A stretch of DNA of 62,011 nt from Beijerinckiaceae bacterium (GCA_019753285.1 JAIELD010000022.1:1-62011); one strand, 5' to 3'. Positions 1 to 9,444 are shown, counted from the stretch's first letter. Notes: generated by a model not told the origin, from the letters alone. Translations and numbers: made by a program.

Positions 1-1
1 C

Positions 2-289
2 TTCCTGCGCGGCATCCCCGCCGGGCGCGCCGAGGTTCTGGACATCCAGCCCGGCGTGATCCCCGGCACGATCCCGGCCGCCGACCAGTGGGACGAGACC
101 GGCTTCAACATCCGCCGCTTCGAGCCGCCGCGCCTCGGCCCCGGCTTCGCGGCGGATGACGTGCCGGACGCGGTCGTCAAGATCGTCGACGTCTTCAAGG
201 CCGCCCGGACTGGCGACGAAAGTTTCATGGACACGTATCGCCGCATCGGCGTCGAACCTTTCAAGGAAGCACTTTATGACGCTCATTGA
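2..289 (+). CDS. cysI: Sulfite reductase hemoprotein (CysI), C-terminal fragment
   Basis: Only the last ~95 residues are in the window; the start lies upstream. The open frame runs from base 2 to a TGA at 287-289. The tail contains the stretch GFNIRRFEPPRLGPGF and a closing helix typical of the nitrite/sulfite reductase C-terminus in alphaproteobacterial cys operons. The enzyme reduces sulfite to sulfide with a siroheme and a [4Fe-4S] cluster; the cysteine ligands are not in this fragment. It overlaps the next gene by 14 nt and is the first visible member of a cysI-DUF934-cysH-cysD-cysN string. The family call is helped strongly by this context. Confidence 0.8.
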   Translation, partial: FLRGIPAGRAEVLDIQPGVIPGTIPAADQWDETGFNIRRFEPPRLGPGFAADDVPDAVVKIVDVFKAARTGDESFMDTYRRIGVEPFKEALYDAH

Positions 290-818
290 CGATACCGGCT
301 TCGTCGCTGACGAATGGCAGCGCATCGAGGGCGATGCCGCGCCCCAGCGCCTCGAAAAGACGATCTGGCCATTGGCGCGGCTCGACGAGGCGCTGGCAAC
401 AGGCGTGGCTGATATCGGCGTCAACGTGCCGAACACGACAAAGCCCGCCGATCTTGTGCCTTATTTCGACAGGCTTTCGCTGATCTCAATCGCCTTTCCG
501 GCCTTCAACGACGGGCGCGGCTTCAGCATCGCCAAGGGTCTTCGGCTCGCGGGCTTCAAGGGCGAACTGCGCGTCTTCGGCCCGTTGATCGCCGATCAAT
601 ACCCTCATGCACGCGCCTGCGGCTTCGACACGGTCGAGGTGCCGGACGATCTCTCCACCCGCCAGCCCGCCGCGCAATGGCGGGCTGCGCTCCATTCGCT
701 TTCGCTCGCCTATCAGCGGGGATACGGACGGGGCGTCAACATTCTCGACCAGCGGCGGAAGGCACGGGCTGCCAGTGCCGTTCAGCCGCCGCGTTACGGA
801 CGCGCCGGAGTTGCCTGA
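276..818 (+). CDS. DUF934 protein of the sulfate assimilation operon
   Basis: A 180-residue soluble protein starting at ATG 276, inside the end of cysI (14-nt overlap, suggesting translational coupling). The sequence has the DUF934 pattern: N-terminal beta strands, then AFPAFNDGRGFS near residues 75-86 and LRLAGFKGELR just after, with a C-terminal helix. DUF934 proteins are regularly encoded between cysI and cysH in alphaproteobacteria and are assumed to help sulfite reduction or siroheme enzyme function, but no biochemical role is established. It has no signal peptide and no membrane segment. Its stop overlaps the cysH start (TGATG). Confidence 0.85.
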   Translation: MTLIDDTGFVADEWQRIEGDAAPQRLEKTIWPLARLDEALATGVADIGVNVPNTTKPADLVPYFDRLSLISIAFPAFNDGRGFSIAKGLRLAGFKGELRVFGPLIADQYPHARACGFDTVEVPDDLSTRQPAAQWRAALHSLSLAYQRGYGRGVNILDQRRKARAASAVQPPRYGRAGVA

Positions 819-1636
819 TGCTCGACAGTCCCACTCGCGAGGCGCCGGCGGATCAGGTGGGCCATGAAGCCATCGCTGATCGGCTGAACGCCATCGCGGC
901 AAGCCTGACGCTCGGCGAACGCCTGCTTGCGATCGCTGATGCCGTCAAGGACCGTATCGTGCTGACGACGAGCTTCGGCATCGAGGATCAGGCCATCACC
1001 CACGCCATCGCCAGTGCCGGCATCGAGACGATCGAACTCGTGACCCTCGACACCGGCCGGCTGTTTCCCGAGACATACGCGCTCTGGGCCGAGACGCAGA
1101 ACCGCTACGGCCTACCTATCAAGCCATTCTTCCCATCGAGCGCCGGGCTGGAGAAGCTCATCGCCGCCGATGGCCCGGACGGCTTCTATCGCTCGATCGA
1201 GACGCGCAAAAATTGCTGCCACATTCGCAAGGTCGAGCCGCTCGCCCGTGCGCTCGCCGGCGCGAAAGGCTGGATCACCGGCTTGCGCGGCGATCAATCG
1301 GAAGCGCGCGCCACGGTCGCCTTCGCCCATTACGATCCTGAGCGCGGCATGATCAAGTTCAATCCGCTGTTCGACTGGACGCGCGATCGCGTGGCGGACT
1401 TCACCCGCGCGGCAAATGTGCCTATAAACCCACTGCATGCCGAAGGTTTTGTCTCGATCGGCTGTGCGCCCTGCACCCGCGCAATCCGGCCAGGCGAGCC
1501 GGAACGCGCCGGACGCTGGTGGTGGGAGGATGAGGCGAACAAGGAGTGCGGCCTCCACGTCAACGCCGAAGGCAAGCTCGTGCGCGGTCCCGCGCCGGGG
1601 TCGAAGACCGAGGCACGGAAAGAACTGTTCCTATGA
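818..1636 (+). CDS. cysH: Adenylyl-sulfate (APS) reductase, thioredoxin-dependent
   Basis: A 272-residue protein that reduces APS to sulfite and AMP. ATG 818 overlaps the DUF934 stop. The cysteine pattern decides the specificity: Cys133-Cys134 (RKNCCHIRK) and Cys216/Cys219 (SIGCAPCTR) are the two pairs that hold the [4Fe-4S] cluster of APS reductases and are missing from enterobacterial PAPS reductase. The catalytic ECGLH motif is at residues 243-247. The TTSFGIEDQ segment near residue 50 forms the nucleotide loop. APS specificity fits the absence of a CysC kinase domain in the neighbouring CysN, so the route here is sulfate to APS to sulfite to sulfide. Its stop overlaps the cysD ATG (ATGA). 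Confidence 0.92.
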   Translation: MLDSPTREAPADQVGHEAIADRLNAIAASLTLGERLLAIADAVKDRIVLTTSFGIEDQAITHAIASAGIETIELVTLDTGRLFPETYALWAETQNRYGLPIKPFFPSSAGLEKLIAADGPDGFYRSIETRKNCCHIRKVEPLARALAGAKGWITGLRGDQSEARATVAFAHYDPERGMIKFNPLFDWTRDRVADFTRAANVPINPLHAEGFVSIGCAPCTRAIRPGEPERAGRWWWEDEANKECGLHVNAEGKLVRGPAPGSKTEARKELFL

Positions 1637-2538
1637 CGCGCGTCCTCACGCATCTCGACCGGCTCGAGGCGGAAAGCATCCACATCTTCAGGGAAGTCGC
1701 CTCGGAAGCGGCGAATCCGGTGTTCCTCTATTCGATCGGCAAGGATTCGGCTGTGATGCTGCACCTTGCGATGAAGGCGTTCTACCCGGCAAAGCCGCCC
1801 TTCCCGCTGCTCCACGTCGATACGACCTGGAAGTTCAAGGAGATGATCGCCTTCCGAGACGCCAGGGTGAAGGAACTCGGGCTCGACCTCATCGTGCACA
1901 CCAATCAGGAAGGGCTGGCGCAGGGCATCAACCCGTTCACGCATGGCTCGCGCCTGCACACCGACATCATGAAGACCGAGGCGCTGAAGCAGGCGCTCGA
2001 CAAATACGGCTTCGACGCGGCATTCGGCGGCGCGCGGCGCGACGAGGAGAAATCCCGCGCCAAGGAGCGCGTCCTCTCCTTCCGAACCAAAGAGCATCGC
2101 TGGGATCCGAAGAACCAGCGACCCGAGTTCTGGCGGCTCTACAATACCCGCAAGGCGCCGGGCGAGAGTTTCCGCGCCTTTCCGCTGTCGAACTGGACCG
2201 AGTACGACGTGTGGGACTACATCGTCCGCGAGAACATTCCGGTGGTGCCGCTCTATTTCGCCAAGCCGCGGCCGATCGTCGAGCGCGACGGCGCGCTCAT
2301 CATGGTGGATGACGACAGGATGCCGCTTCTGCCGGACGAAGCGCCGCAAATGCGCTCCGTGCGCTTCCGGACGCTCGGCTGCTATCCCTTGACCGGAGCC
2401 GTCGAAAGCCGGGCCTCCACGCTCGCGGACGTGATCGCGGAGATGCGGGACAGCAATACCTCCGAGCGTCAGGGACGCATCATCGACAAGGATGGCGCAG
2501 GCTCAATGGAGCAGAAGAAGCAGGAAGGGTATTTCTGA
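1633..2538 (+). CDS. cysD: Sulfate adenylyltransferase subunit 2
   Basis: A 301-residue ATP sulfurylase small subunit of the PP-loop family, full length for CysD. ATG 1633 overlaps the cysH stop by 4 nt. The PP-loop SIGKDS is at residues 34-39. [17 protein letters not shown] in the middle and the C-terminal RLGRIIDKD-like segment (here [18 protein letters not shown]) are the classic CysD signatures. With CysN it makes APS from ATP and sulfate in the cytoplasm, driven by GTP hydrolysis. The gene is followed after 1 nt by the cysN GTG start. Confidence 0.95.
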   Translation: MTRVLTHLDRLEAESIHIFREVASEAANPVFLYSIGKDSAVMLHLAMKAFYPAKPPFPLLHVDTTWKFKEMIAFRDARVKELGLDLIVHTNQEGLAQGINPFTHGSRLHTDIMKTEALKQALDKYGFDAAFGGARRDEEKSRAKERVLSFRTKEHRWDPKNQRPEFWRLYNTRKAPGESFRAFPLSNWTEYDVWDYIVRENIPVVPLYFAKPRPIVERDGALIMVDDDRMPLLPDEAPQMRSVRFRTLGCYPLTGAVESRASTLADVIAEMRDSNTSERQGRIIDKDGAGSMEQKKQEGYF

Positions 2539-2539
2539 C

Positions 2540-4165
2540 GTGAGCAACGCTGTCATTCAGGCGAGCGAGCCTCACTCCGCCGCGCTGGCCGCCATTGCAG
2601 AGAAGAGCCTGCTGCGCTTCATCACCTGCGGCTCGGTCGATGACGGCAAGTCGACGCTGATCGGCCGCATGCTCTACGAGGCCGGCCTCGTGCCGGAGGA
2701 CCAGCTCGAAACGCTCGTCTCGGAGTCGCGCAAGCATGGCACGAACGGCGACAAGCTCGACTTTTCGCTGCTCGTCGACGGCCTTGCCGCCGAGCGTGAA
2801 CAGGGCATCACGATCGATGTCGCCTATCGCTATTTCTCGACCGCCCGCCGCAAGTTCATCGTCGCGGACACGCCGGGCCATGAACAATACACCCGCAACA
2901 TGGCGACCGGCGCATCGACCGCCGATCTTGCCATCCTGCTGGTGGACGCGCGCAAGGGCCTGCTGACGCAGACCCGCCGGCACAGCCTCATCGTCTCGAT
3001 GCTCGGCGTCAAGCACGTGATCCTCGCAGTCAACAAGATGGATCTCGTCGAATACTCGCCCTTCATCTTCAACGCGATCGAGAGCGAGTTCCGCGCTTTC
3101 GCTGCCGGGCTCGGCTTTGCGAGCATCGCCTGCATCCCCGTCTCGGCTCGCGAAGGCGACAACGTCGTCAAACCGAGCGCCGCGATGAGCTGGCACAAAG
3201 GCGCGCCCCTGCTCTCGCTGCTGGAGACGATCGAGACAAGCGGGACCGAGGGCGCAAAGCCGTTCCGCCTGCCCGTACAATGGGTCAATCGGCCGAATCT
3301 CGACTTCCGCGGCTTTTCCGGCTTCGTGGCCAGCGGCGCGATCAGGCCCGGCGACCGCGTGAGGGCGCTGCCGAGCGGCGTCGAAAGCACGGTCGAGCGG
3401 ATCGTCACCTATGATGGCGATCTTGGCGAAGCCATAGCCGGCCAGTCGATCACCCTGACGCTGAACGACGAAATAGACATTTCACGTGGCGACGTGTTGA
3501 GCGGCGTCGATGAGCCACCGCAGGTCGCAAGCGCCTTGAGGGCGCGCATCCTCTGGCTGTCGCAGCAGCCTCTGGCACCCGGCCGCGTCTATGTGCTGAA
3601 GATCGGCCCGCGGGCGGTCGTGGCCACGTTGTCGGTGCCGGAAACGGTGATCGACATCAACACCGGCCGCTCGGCGTCGAAGCCGACGCTGGCGCTCAAC
3701 GAAATCGGCGTCGCGACCGTCTCCCTCGACCGCGCGGTCGCCTTCGACACCTATCAGCAGAGCCGCGAGACAGGCGGCTTCATCCTGATCGACCGCATCA
3801 GCAACGACACGGTCGCGATGGGGCTAATCGAGGCCGGGGTCGCGCCTTCGGCCGCCGGGCGCAGCGGCACCGGCTATCCCGCCTCTGACGGCAGCCTTGG
3901 CAGTCTCGAAGGCATTTCCGCGCCGGAAGGCGGGCTCTCGGCGCTCATCGTCGAACCTCGTGAACTGCCCTGGCGCAGCTTCGCCAAAGCCGTGTCCTGG
4001 CGTATCACCGGCAGCATCGACACCTTCGTTCTCGCACTCGTGTTCAGTGGCAGCGTCTCGCTTGCCGCCGCCATCGGCGGAACGGAGGTTCTGACCAAGA
4101 TCGTGCTCTATTATCTACACGAGCGGCTTTGGGGCAGGCTGAAGATCGGTCTCAGGCGCGAGTGA
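2540..4165 (+). CDS. cysN: Sulfate adenylyltransferase subunit 1 (CysN) with C-terminal DUF2061-like membrane tail
   Basis: GTPase subunit of ATP sulfurylase, 541 residues from GTG 2540, which directly follows the cysD stop. An in-frame ATG upstream at 2492 is inside cysD and less likely. GTP-binding motifs are present: GSVDDGKST at residues 31-39, DTPGHEQ near 112, NKMD near 168. After the usual EF-Tu-like beta-barrel domains the protein continues past normal CysN length. The last ~65 residues (RSFAKAVSWRITGSIDTFVL, then two hydrophobic segments, ending HERLWGRLKIG) look like a DUF2061 membrane domain. No APS kinase (CysC) domain with its P-loop follows. The fusion would tether ATP sulfurylase to the inner membrane; that consequence is inferred. 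Confidence 0.9.
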   Translation: MSNAVIQASEPHSAALAAIAEKSLLRFITCGSVDDGKSTLIGRMLYEAGLVPEDQLETLVSESRKHGTNGDKLDFSLLVDGLAAEREQGITIDVAYRYFSTARRKFIVADTPGHEQYTRNMATGASTADLAILLVDARKGLLTQTRRHSLIVSMLGVKHVILAVNKMDLVEYSPFIFNAIESEFRAFAAGLGFASIACIPVSAREGDNVVKPSAAMSWHKGAPLLSLLETIETSGTEGAKPFRLPVQWVNRPNLDFRGFSGFVASGAIRPGDRVRALPSGVESTVERIVTYDGDLGEAIAGQSITLTLNDEIDISRGDVLSGVDEPPQVASALRARILWLSQQPLAPGRVYVLKIGPRAVVATLSVPETVIDINTGRSASKPTLALNEIGVATVSLDRAVAFDTYQQSRETGGFILIDRISNDTVAMGLIEAGVAPSAAGRSGTGYPASDGSLGSLEGISAPEGGLSALIVEPRELPWRSFAKAVSWRITGSIDTFVLALVFSGSVSLAAAIGGTEVLTKIVLYYLHERLWGRLKIGLRRE

Positions 4166-4168
4166 GCC

Positions 4169-5389
4169 TCACGCTAGGAACTGCTTCAGGTTGATCGCTT
4201 CGTCCGCCGCCGCCTCGGCCGGAATGGACGCGCCCGAGCCGATCAGCTTGCGCCCGAGCATGTGGTCGCCGGCCCGATTGACCGAGTCGATCCCGATGAC
4301 CTTCGCCCCGCGATAATAAAACACAGAGAATTGCCGCGTCTCGGGGCTGCCGCGCATGACGAGCCGGTCATGCCCGAGGCTGAACCCGACCATCTGCAGC
4401 TTCAACTCGTACTGGTCGCTCCAGAACCACGGCACTGCCGCATATGTCTGGTCCCTGCCCATGATGTTGGCGGCCGCGCAGCGCGCCTGATCGACGGCGT
4501 TCTGCACGGACTCGATCCGCATGCGCATGTCGGCGAACGGGTTGTGGTGCTGCACGCAATCGCCAATCGCGTAGATATCGGGGTCGTTCGTGCGCAAATG
4601 GGCGTCGACCTCGATGCCGCCACGGCAATCGAGCCCGGCCGCGCTGGCGATTTCGTCATTGGCCTCCACGCCGATGCCGACGACGACCATTTGCGCCGGA
4701 AAGGAGCGTCCGTCGGCGGTCTCGACGGCATCGACGCGTCCGTTCGATCCGCGGATCGCCGCGACGGCCGCGTCGAAGACGATTTCCACGCCCTCGGCGC
4801 GATGCACGGAGGCGAAAAACTCGGACACGACAGGCGCGACCGCCCGCGCCATCAATCGGGACTGGCCTTCGAGCACCGTGACGGTCTTGCCAAGACGCCG
4901 CGCCACCGCCGCGAATTCGAGACCGATGAACCCGCCGCCAATGACGACAGCCGAACGAACGGCGCCGAGCCGCGCCTTGATCTCGTCTGCATCGGCGAGC
5001 GAGCGCACATAGAACACCCCGTCGAGCTCCGCCCCCGGCACGGCGAGACGGCGCGGCCTCGTTCCGGTCGCGAACACCAGCGTGTCGTAGCCGCGCCGGC
5101 TGCCGTCGCTGAGGCCGACCTGCCTGGCGCTTCGGTCGAGCGACGTCACCCGAACGCCCGTCACGAGGTCGACGCCCGTCTCGCGGTACCAGTCCGGCTG
5201 GCGCAGGAACAGCCCTTCGCGATCCTGCTTGCCAAGCAGATAGGCTTTGGAGAGCGGCGGGCGCTGATAGGGCGGCAGGGGTTCATCGCCGACGAGGCGG
5301 ATCGGCCCGTCATGGCCTTCGCCGCGCAGGGAATGGGCGAGCTGGCAGGCTGCCTGCCCGCCGCCGGCGATGAGGATGGAGCGCTTCAT
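4169..5389 (-). CDS. NAD(P)/FAD-dependent oxidoreductase, ferredoxin reductase type
   Basis: A 406-residue flavoprotein of the putidaredoxin/rubredoxin reductase type. Residues 1-30 carry the FAD-binding GGGQAACQLA dinucleotide fold. PPYQRPPLSKAYL near 44 is diagnostic of this family. The NAD-binding GGGFIGLEFA lies near 155, and YAIGDCVQHHNPF near 275 is the second FAD motif. The C-terminal WFWSDQYELKLQMVG segment is the reductase C-domain. I start it at ATG 5389, where the FAD motif begins immediately; an upstream in-frame start at 5470 adds 27 unlike residues. It would pass electrons from NAD(P)H to a ferredoxin. No ferredoxin or oxygenase gene is adjacent. It converges tail-to-tail with cysN, with only 3 nt between the stops. 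Confidence 0.85.
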   Translation of the reverse strand: MKRSILIAGGGQAACQLAHSLRGEGHDGPIRLVGDEPLPPYQRPPLSKAYLLGKQDREGLFLRQPDWYRETGVDLVTGVRVTSLDRSARQVGLSDGSRRGYDTLVFATGTRPRRLAVPGAELDGVFYVRSLADADEIKARLGAVRSAVVIGGGFIGLEFAAVARRLGKTVTVLEGQSRLMARAVAPVVSEFFASVHRAEGVEIVFDAAVAAIRGSNGRVDAVETADGRSFPAQMVVVGIGVEANDEIASAAGLDCRGGIEVDAHLRTNDPDIYAIGDCVQHHNPFADMRMRIESVQNAVDQARCAAANIMGRDQTYAAVPWFWSDQYELKLQMVGFSLGHDRLVMRGSPETRQFSVFYYRGAKVIGIDSVNRAGDHMLGRKLIGSGASIPAEAAADEAINLKQFLA

Positions 5390-5598
5390 GCGGAAGGACG
5401 GCCCGTTGGAAAGCTCTCGGGCGGGTGAACGGTCATTGGACGAGATAAAAGCAAACATCGGCGAAATCAATGCGCACCGAATCGGCCTTGACGGCCGGTC
5501 CCGGAGATTTTTTCGTTGCGCAGCCGCGGCAAGTATTGCTTGATGCGGCCAAGGTTTGCGGCCATTTCGGACCGCCCACCAACCCCCGGGGGAAATAT

Positions 5599-6687
5599 AT
5601 GTCCTTAAAACGTCGTCAATTCATCACCACGGCCGGCATCGGCGCATTGGGTGCCGCCATCGCCTCCCCGGCGATCGCGCAGTCGGCTCCGGAAATCAAA
5701 TGGCGCCTCGCCTCCAGCTTTCCAAAGTCGCTCGACACGCTGTTTGGCGGCGCGGAGCTGTTCGCCAGGACGGTCGCCGAGGCGACCGACAACAAGTTCC
5801 AGATTCAGGTCTTCGGTCCCGGCGAGATCGCGCCGGCGTTTGGCGTCGTCGATGCCGTGCAGAGCGGCCAGATCGAGATGTTTCAGACGGCCTTCTATTA
5901 TTTCTGGGGCAAGGACCCGACCTTCTGTTTCGGCACCGCCGTGCCCTTCGGCCTCAATGCGCGCCAGAGCAACGCCTTCATGTATCAGGGCGGCGGCATC
6001 GACCTCTTCAACGACTTCCTGAAGGCCTACAACATCATTGCCTATCCGGGCGGCAACACCGGAACGCAGATGGGCGGCTGGTTCCGCAAGGAGATCAACA
6101 CCGTCGCCGACCTCAACGGCCTCAAGATGCGCACCGCCGGCTTTGCCGGCGCGGTCCTCTCGAAGATGGGCGTGGTTCCGACGTCCGTTCCCGGTGCCGA
6201 TATATACCCCTCGCTCGAGAAGGGAACGATCGATGCGGCCGAGTGGGTCGGCCCTTATGACGACATCAAGCTCGGCTTCAACAAGGTCGCGCCCTACTAC
6301 TACTATCCAGGCTGGTGGGAAGGCAGCGCGATGCTGCATCTCGGCATCAACCTCGACAAGTTCAACGCCCTGCCGAAGAACTACCAGGCGATCCTCAAAT
6401 CTGCCGCGGCCTACGCCAATGGCGACGTGATGGCGCGTTACGACGCACTGAACCCCGCGGCCCTCAAGCAGCTCATCACCTCCGGCACAAAACTGCGCGC
6501 TTTCCCGCAGCCCGTGATGGAGGCAAGCTACAAGGCGGCGCAGGAGACCTACGCCGAGATCAACGCGAAGAACCCAACCTTCAAGAAGATCTACGACGCC
6601 TACATGGCGTTCCGGGATGACGAATATCTCTGGTGGCAGGTCGCCGAGTACAACTACGACAACTTCATGATCCGCCGTCCGAAATAA
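5599..6687 (+). CDS. TRAP transporter solute-binding protein (mannitol/chloroaromatic type)
   Basis: A 362-residue periplasmic binding protein of the DctP superfamily, closest in feel to the FcbT1/COG4663 branch: WRLASSFPKSLDTLFGGAE early, then IDAAEWVGPYDD and YYYYPGWWEG in the ligand pocket region. The N-terminus MSLKRRQFITTAGIGALG followed by SPAIA^QS is a Tat-type signal peptide with the twin arginine at residues 5-6. ATG 5599 is chosen because it starts this signal; the longer frame from 5470 has no such sequence. The cognate permease genes lie convergently on the opposite strand across a shared terminator, so binding protein and permeases are transcribed separately. The substrate, likely an organic acid, is not shown by sequence. 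Confidence 0.9.
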   Translation: MSLKRRQFITTAGIGALGAAIASPAIAQSAPEIKWRLASSFPKSLDTLFGGAELFARTVAEATDNKFQIQVFGPGEIAPAFGVVDAVQSGQIEMFQTAFYYFWGKDPTFCFGTAVPFGLNARQSNAFMYQGGGIDLFNDFLKAYNIIAYPGGNTGTQMGGWFRKEINTVADLNGLKMRTAGFAGAVLSKMGVVPTSVPGADIYPSLEKGTIDAAEWVGPYDDIKLGFNKVAPYYYYPGWWEGSAMLHLGINLDKFNALPKNYQAILKSAAAYANGDVMARYDALNPAALKQLITSGTKLRAFPQPVMEASYKAAQETYAEINAKNPTFKKIYDAYMAFRDDEYLWWQVAEYNYDNFMIRRPK

Positions 6688-6704
6688 GGCCGCGGGCCGC
6701 ATCG

Positions 6705-6734
6705 AAAAAAGCCCCGTTTCGCCGGGGCTTTTTT
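6705..6734. terminator. Bidirectional intrinsic terminator between convergent TRAP genes
   Basis: A six-A run, GCCCCG, a six-base loop, CGGGGC and a six-T run form a symmetric hairpin. It works in both directions: for the binding protein gene ending at 6687 and for the permease gene ending at 6739 on the other strand. Confidence 0.9.
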
Positions 6735-6738
6735 ATGG

Positions 6739-8640
6739 TCAGAACTTCAGCGGCGGCGGCTCTTCTGCGCCGCCCGGAGGCGCAAGATTCTTGAGCTGCT
6801 CCTCGTACTGCTGCTTGTCCAGCTTTGTCTCGCCGGATTTATAGACGAGCACCATCGCCGGAAACAGGATGACCAAAGCCACCATGATGACCTGGATCAC
6901 CACGAACGGAATTGCGCCCATGTAGATCTGGCCAGTCGTGACCGGCGCGGTCTGCTTGCCGCTCACCCTGTCGATATACGGCACGCTTGGCGCGACCGAG
7001 CGCAGATAGAACAATGCGAAGCCGAATGGCGGATGCATGAACGACGTCTGCAGATTGACGCCCAGCATCACGCCAAACCAGATCAGATCGATGCCGAGCT
7101 TGTCGGCTGCGGGCGCCAGCAGCGGAATGATGATGAAGGCGAGCTCGAAGAAATCGAGAAAGAAGGCAAGCACGAACACCAGCGCGTTGACGACGATCAG
7201 AAAGCCGATCTTGCCGCCGGGAAGCGAGGTGAGAAGGTGCTCGACCCAGACATGGCCGTTGACGCCGTAGAAGGTGAGCGAAAAGACCCGCGCGCCGATC
7301 AGGATGAACAGCACGAAGCAGGAGAGCTTGGCGGTGCTGTCCATCGCCTGCTTGAGCAGATCGAGCGACAACCTTCGTTTGGCGAGCGCCAGCAGCAGCG
7401 CGCCGGTCGCTCCCATCGCACCACCCTCGGTCGGCGTGGCGATGCCGACAAAGATGGTGCCGAGAACGAGAAAGATCAGCGCGAGAGGCGGGATGAGCGC
7501 AATGATCACGCGCTCGGTGATGTCGGTCATCAGCCCGACGCCGGTCGCACGATTGAGGATCGCGAGCAGATACAGGACAGCGATGGCCGCAAAGCCGCCC
7601 CATACCGCCGCATTGTCAGGCTGCATGGCTGGAAACCTGCGTGCGATGACGATGTAGAACGCATAGCCGAGCGCCGCCATCGCGCCGAACATGGCTGCCG
7701 TATTGAGGCGTGGCGAAGCGCCTGTGCGGGCAAGGCCGCTGCCGAGCAGCCGCCAGCCGAACGCGACGATCGACAAGACGGCCGAGAGCGCCCATTGCTT
7801 GTCGGACGGCAGTTGCGGGATCGACAGGCCGAGCAGCGGCGCGAGCTCGGTCGCTGCCCAGATGAGACAATAGAAGAACACGACGCCGAAAACGAGCAGG
7901 CCGAAGACGGTGACGAGCGCCTGCCGCGTCGCCTTGGCCGCATCCTCGTTGACGAGGCGTGCTTCCGGCGGCAGCGCCGGCGCAGCCTTGGGATTGAACC
8001 AGTTCACGAGGATGACGTAGAGCGCGTAGAGCATCGTGAGGACAAGGCCGGGGATGAAGGCACCCTTGTACATGTCGCCGACCGATCGCCCGAGTTGGTC
8101 CGCCATCACGATGAGGACGAGCGAGGGTGGGATGATCTGCGCCAGCGTGCCGGATGCCGCGATGACGCCGGCTGCCAGCCTGCGGTCATAGCCGTAGCGC
8201 AGCATGATGGGCAGCGAGATGAGGCCCATCGAGATCACCGAGGCCGCCACGACACCCGTCGTCGCCGCGAGCAGCGCGCCGACGAAGATGACGGCGAAGG
8301 CGAGCCCGCCGCGCAGCGAGCCGAAGAGCTGGCCGATCGTGTCGAGCAGGTCCTCCGCCATCCCGGAGCGCTCGAGGATGAGGCCCATGAGCGTGAAGAA
8401 CGGCACGGCCAGCAGCGTCTCGTTGTTCATGATGCCGAAGATGCGGTCCGGCATCACGCCGAGCAGCGGCCAGTCGAGACTGATTGAGCCTGCCGACAGC
8501 GGCGCAAGCTCGACGCCGATCACGAAGTAAACGAGCCCTACCGCCGCGAGCGAGAACGCCACCGGATAGCCCAGAAGCAGGAAGGCGAACAGCGACACGA
8601 ACATGATCGGCGCTAGATTTTGGGCGATGAAAGCTGACAT
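6739..8640 (-). CDS. TRAP transporter large permease (DctM-like)
   Basis: A 633-residue, very hydrophobic inner-membrane protein with well over ten membrane segments. It is longer than a typical ~430-residue DctM because of an inserted central block with extra helices, as in the COG4664 (FcbT3) branch. Family marks include MNNETLLAVPFFTLMG near residue 90, LAATTGVVAASVISMG near 127, GTIFVGIATPTEGGAMGA near 400 and HPPFGFALFYLRS near 555. The start is ATG 8640. It lies 55 nt downstream of the small permease gene in the same orientation. It catalyses Na+- or H+-coupled uptake of the substrate delivered by the convergent binding protein. Confidence 0.92.
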   Translation of the reverse strand: MSAFIAQNLAPIMFVSLFAFLLLGYPVAFSLAAVGLVYFVIGVELAPLSAGSISLDWPLLGVMPDRIFGIMNNETLLAVPFFTLMGLILERSGMAEDLLDTIGQLFGSLRGGLAFAVIFVGALLAATTGVVAASVISMGLISLPIMLRYGYDRRLAAGVIAASGTLAQIIPPSLVLIVMADQLGRSVGDMYKGAFIPGLVLTMLYALYVILVNWFNPKAAPALPPEARLVNEDAAKATRQALVTVFGLLVFGVVFFYCLIWAATELAPLLGLSIPQLPSDKQWALSAVLSIVAFGWRLLGSGLARTGASPRLNTAAMFGAMAALGYAFYIVIARRFPAMQPDNAAVWGGFAAIAVLYLLAILNRATGVGLMTDITERVIIALIPPLALIFLVLGTIFVGIATPTEGGAMGATGALLLALAKRRLSLDLLKQAMDSTAKLSCFVLFILIGARVFSLTFYGVNGHVWVEHLLTSLPGGKIGFLIVVNALVFVLAFFLDFFELAFIIIPLLAPAADKLGIDLIWFGVMLGVNLQTSFMHPPFGFALFYLRSVAPSVPYIDRVSGKQTAPVTTGQIYMGAIPFVVIQVIMVALVILFPAMVLVYKSGETKLDKQQYEEQLKNLAPPGGAEEPPPLKF

Positions 8641-8695
8641 GGAAAGCCTATGGGCGAATGGTCGCTGGAGCGCTCAGAAGGGGTGCGGGCCGATA

Positions 8696-9241
8696 TCAGG
8701 ATGCGCCATGCGCAGAAGGCTTGGCATGCGGGTCGGCGATCAGGCCTTTCATCACGGCGACGCGCTTGATGATCTCGGAGATGCCCTGAAGCGCGAGCAG
8801 CGCGAAGCCGAGCGGCACGAGCAGTTTTGCCGGCCAGAGCGCGAGGCCGCCGGCGCTCGGCGACATCTCACCCGATTGGAACGAGCGGAGGAAAAACGGC
8901 AGGCTCAGCCAGAGCATGAGCAGGCAGAGCGGCAGCAGGAACAGAAAATGGCCGATGAGATCGATGACGTTGCGGGTGCGTTGCGACAGGCGCGCGCTGA
9001 CGATATCGATGCGGATATGCTCGTTGGCTTTCAGCGTGTAACCCGCGCCGAGCAGGAAGACGGCGCCGAACAGATACCATTGCGTCTCAAGCCAGGCGTT
9101 CGAGCTTTTATTCAGCCCGTAGCGTGCGAGGGCGTTGATGGATGAAACGAGAACCGCCGCGAGCACCAGCCAGCCAGTCATCTTGCCGATCCGCTCGTTG
9201 AAGCCGTCGATCAGCCGACTGATACCCAGCAAGCCAGACAT
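8696..9241 (-). CDS. TRAP transporter small permease (DctQ-like)
   Basis: A 181-residue membrane protein with four predicted helices, starting at residues ~20-40, ~58-75, ~90-112 and ~135-155. The family motif around NAWLETQWYLFGAVFLLGAG lies near residues 48-67, followed by NEHIRIDIVSARLS, the conserved HVRVD-like loop of DctQ. It starts at ATG 9241 and is first in a two-gene operon with the large permease. It supplies the small membrane subunit of the tripartite importer. The 203 bp upstream (9242-9444) hold no gene I can support and presumably carry its promoter. Confidence 0.9.
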   Translation of the reverse strand: MSGLLGISRLIDGFNERIGKMTGWLVLAAVLVSSINALARYGLNKSSNAWLETQWYLFGAVFLLGAGYTLKANEHIRIDIVSARLSQRTRNVIDLIGHFLFLLPLCLLMLWLSLPFFLRSFQSGEMSPSAGGLALWPAKLLVPLGFALLALQGISEIIKRVAVMKGLIADPHAKPSAHGAS

Positions 9242-9444
9242 TGTTCTCTCCCCACTCGGCTTCGTTCATCTTTTTTGCCGACGAAGGAGCCGTCGGCGAT
9301 GTTGGAAGCAATCGACCGTTTTTCCCCGCTCGGCGATCAGACGAGCGTGTCGCTCCAGACAGCACGGCCGCGCTTGGAGAGCGGGAGCCCATGACCGTCG
9401 GCACCGTTGACGCATCGGCTATACACGGGTTTTTCGGGCTTTGG

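Noticed and set aside
2538-2545. Frameshift between cysD and cysN
   Set aside because: The two genes are separated by one base with a normal stop (TGA) and a GTG start; both proteins are full length.
7033-8487. Long plus-strand open frame opposite the TRAP permease
   Set aside because: Highly charged, repetitive composition typical of the antisense of a membrane-protein gene in GC-rich DNA; the minus-strand frame has clear family motifs.
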